DNA of 16,050 bases from CAZESH01 sp964514665. Lineage in GTDB: Bacteria; Bacillota; Bacilli; Paenibacillales; KCTC-25726. Positions 14,317-16,050 of this stretch are shown piece by piece (within the stretch, counting starts at the first letter, position 1; each line of letters opens with the position of its first letter). The stretch spans positions 1 through 16,050 of the forward strand of contig CAZESH010000068.1 of assembly GCA_964514665.1 (NCBI GenBank). Reading direction: 5' to 3'. The position numbers and the translations under genes were made by a program. The notes under the pieces were generated by a model. It made no database searches. It had not been told where the DNA came from and saw only the letters and a program-made list of their open reading frames with translations.

Positions 14317-14949
14317 TTATAATTTTCGAGCGAAGTATTGGCTCTCGCCCAAACGAATCGTGCCTTGTCCTTGCGTCAAGTCGGTCAGCCAAGCGGCGAC
14401 CTTTTCGCTTTCGCTGTGCAGGGGAAGACAAGTCAAGGTCACTTTTTCTGTAAAAACCGTCTCACCCAGCAATATTTCACGGTTTCTCAATTCGTTTTCC
14501 AGCTTTCCCAGCCAAGTGTAATCCACTTCGACCGCAATTTCCCGATGCAGCACCTGCTCCACCTCTCCCGCCGCTTCAATGCCTGCCGCCGCCCCCTCGG
14601 CGTATGCACGGATCAGCCCGCCCGCTCCCAGCATAATCCCGCCGAAGTACCGTGTGACGACAACCGCCGTGTTCTTCAGTCCGCGGTTTTTCAACACTTC
14701 AAGAATCGGCCTTCCTGCGGTTCCGCTCGGTTCGCCATCGTCGGACTGCTTTTGGAATTGATCGCGTTCTCCGGCAATATACGCATAGCAGTTATGGGTA
14801 GCGGAAGCATGCTGTCTGCGAATCTCCCCGATGAATGCCAGCGCTTCCTCATCATTGTGAACCGGCTTGGCGTGTCCGATAAATCTGGACTTTTTGATGA
14901 CGATTTCCTCTGAACCGAATTTCGCGACGGTTTTGTAGCGTTCCAGCAT
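14317..14949 (-). CDS. YigZ/IMPACT-family protein
   Basis: The 210-residue protein is of the standard length for bacterial YigZ (YvyE in Bacillus subtilis). The N-terminal domain (1-125) carries the conserved DDGEPSGTAGRPILEVL and AVVVTRYFGGIMLGAGGLIRAY, matching the UPF0029/IMPACT signature. The C-terminal part (about 130-200) is the small ferredoxin-like domain seen in bacterial members (DYTWLGKLENEL). The biochemical role in bacteria is not settled; eukaryotic IMPACT proteins act in translational control through GCN1/GCN2. The ATG at 14949 has AGGAGGT upstream. It follows pgi on the same strand but is separated from it by a terminator. Confidence 0.93.
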   Translation of the reverse strand: MLERYKTVAKFGSEEIVIKKSRFIGHAKPVHNDEEALAFIGEIRRQHASATHNCYAYIAGERDQFQKQSDDGEPSGTAGRPILEVLKNRGLKNTAVVVTRYFGGIMLGAGGLIRAYAEGAAAGIEAAGEVEQVLHREIAVEVDYTWLGKLENELRNREILLGETVFTEKVTLTCLPLHSESEKVAAWLTDLTQGQGTIRLGESQYFARKL

Positions 14950-14972
14950 CGATTCGACCTCCTGTTGCTGTT

Positions 14973-14981
14973 ATTTTAGCA
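14973..14981 (-). promoter_or_regulatory. Possible extended -10 promoter of the YigZ-family gene
   Basis: TGCTAAAAT (minus strand, 14981-14973) fits an extended -10 element (TGnTATAAT with one change). It directly joins the T-run of the pgi terminator. No good -35 is present; the leader would be about 20 bases. Weak call. Confidence 0.3.
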
Positions 14982-15005
14982 AAAACCGCTCCCATAAAGG
15001 AGCGG
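14981..15005 (-). terminator. Rho-independent terminator of pgi
   Basis: CCGCTCC (14986-14992) and GGAGCGG (14999-15005) form a perfect 7-bp stem with a 6-base loop. On the minus strand it is followed by TTTTT. It lies about 60 bases after the pgi stop codon. Confidence 0.88.
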
Positions 15006-15064
15006 CGCGGCTTTTTGGTAAAATTGGCTGTTAAATGTACAAGGTGATGCCGGAATACGGCGTC

Positions 15065-16050
15065 TTACAGTCTCGATTCCAGCTTGGCTTTTTCTTCTTC
15101 AAAGCCGGACTTGCCAAGCAGGGCGAACATATTCTTCTTATAGGCCTCTACTCCCGGCTGATCGAACGGATTGACGCCGGACAGATAACCGCTTGCCCCG
15201 CAGGCTTTTTCGAAGAAATATACGAGATAGCCGAACCAATACGGAGAAATTTCCGGGATCGTTACGATCAGGTTGGGCACGCTTCCGTCGGTATGCGCCA
15301 GCATCGTGCCTTGAAAAGCCTTTTTATTAACAAAATCCAGCGTTTTGCCGGATAAGAAATTCAATCCGTCCAGGTTATCCTTGTCGCTGCCGATGACGAT
15401 TTCTTCCGCCGATTTCTCCACTTGAATCACGGTTTCGAACAAATTCCGCGAGCCCTCTTGGATGAACTGTCCCATGGAGTGCAAATCCGTCGAAAAGTCT
15501 ACCGAAGCCGGATAAATGCCTTTGTGGTCTTTGCCCTCGCTTTCACCGAACAGCTGCTTCCACCACTCGGAGAAGTAGTGCAGAGACGGCTCATAATTGA
15601 CCAGAATTTCAATCGCCTTGCCCTTGCGGTACAACGCATTGCGCACAGCTGCGTATTGATAGCTCTGGTTGCTCGCAACATCGGGATCGGCATATGCTTC
15701 GCGGGCATCGGCAGCGCCTTGCATCATCGCTTCGATATCGATTCCGGCTGCTGCGATCGGCAGCAAACCTACCGCCGTCAATACAGAATACCGGCCTCCC
15801 ACATCGTCGGGAATGACGAACGATTCATAGCCTTCCTCGTCGGCGAGTTTTTTCAGCGCGCCTTTCTCGCGGTCGGTCGTCGCATAAATCCGCTTGCGGG
15901 CTTCTTCCTTGCCGTATTTATTTTCCAGATACTCACGGAAAATGCGGAATGCGATGGCCGGCTCCGTGGTCGTACCCGATTTGGAAATCACATTGACGGA
16001 AACATTCTTGCCTTCCAGTGCCTGCAGCAAATGAGTCATGTATGTAGAGC
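15065..16050 (-). CDS. pgi: Glucose-6-phosphate isomerase, C-terminal part (5' end outside window)
   Basis: The frame is open to the right edge (327 complete codons visible before the stop of an expected total near 450). The enzyme interconverts glucose 6-phosphate and fructose 6-phosphate in glycolysis and gluconeogenesis. Visible family features are ISKSGTTTEPAIAFR (sugar-phosphate binding), DVGGRYSVLTAVGLLPIAAAG, FFSEWW-like YFSEWWKQLFGESEGK, and the C-terminal signature GYLSGVNPFDQPGVEAYK, whose His/Lys/Glu surroundings form the active site in known structures. The sequence style is that of the shorter Firmicutes type. The Met at 16039 is internal, not a start. Its terminator follows directly. 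Confidence 0.96.
   Translation of the reverse strand, partial: STYMTHLLQALEGKNVSVNVISKSGTTTEPAIAFRIFREYLENKYGKEEARKRIYATTDREKGALKKLADEEGYESFVIPDDVGGRYSVLTAVGLLPIAAAGIDIEAMMQGAADAREAYADPDVASNQSYQYAAVRNALYRKGKAIEILVNYEPSLHYFSEWWKQLFGESEGKDHKGIYPASVDFSTDLHSMGQFIQEGSRNLFETVIQVEKSAEEIVIGSDKDNLDGLNFLSGKTLDFVNKKAFQGTMLAHTDGSVPNLIVTIPEISPYWFGYLVYFFEKACGASGYLSGVNPFDQPGVEAYKKNMFALLGKSGFEEEKAKLESRL

Overview
The window looks like chromosomal DNA of a spore-forming, low-to-mid GC Firmicute, most likely Paenibacillus or a close relative. The signs are strong AGGAGG-type ribosome sites, a tiny YjcZ-type sporulation peptide, a YesM/YesN-type kinase and regulator pair, cre-like CcpA sites, and a Firmicutes-type glucose-6-phosphate isomerase. 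No tRNA, rRNA, CRISPR array, phage gene or intact insertion sequence is visible. Genus is inferred from protein style only.

Left part (1-3300): the 3' end of a chemoreceptor gene, an RluA-family pseudouridine synthase and a 37-residue YjcZ-like peptide lie on the plus strand. A bidirectional-looking terminator follows. On the minus strand are an internally deleted remnant of a CUT1 sugar-ABC permease and a two-gene nfeD/SPFH (paraslipin-type) membrane-microdomain operon.

Centre (3285-13283): one long co-directional block on the minus strand, read from right to left. It begins with a three-gene sensory operon: a membrane-anchored sugar-binding protein, a YesM-type histidine kinase, and a YesN-type response regulator with an AraC DNA-binding domain. 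Next come a transmembrane methyl-accepting chemotaxis protein and the D-xylose ABC transporter xylF-xylG-xylH, which ends at a strong terminator. The organisation resembles the known three-component sugar sensors XylFII-LytS-YesN (Clostridium) and AraPST (Geobacillus), here with a chemoreceptor placed between sensor and transporter. The likely logic is that extracellular sugar is sensed by the anchored binding protein with the kinase, and the phosphorylated regulator then activates xylFGH and perhaps the chemoreceptor. cre-like sites in front of both suggest carbon catabolite repression.

Right part (13422-16050): a TetR-family regulator with a perfect consensus sigma-A promoter, a YigZ/IMPACT-family protein, and the 3' part of pgi (glucose-6-phosphate isomerase), which runs off the right edge. 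All are on the minus strand.

Points worth a second look are the exact 13-bp repeats before xylF, the probable 1-nt lesion at the start of the chemoreceptor gene, the permease relic, the hairpin over the RluA start site, and an unexplained block upstream of the sensor operon.
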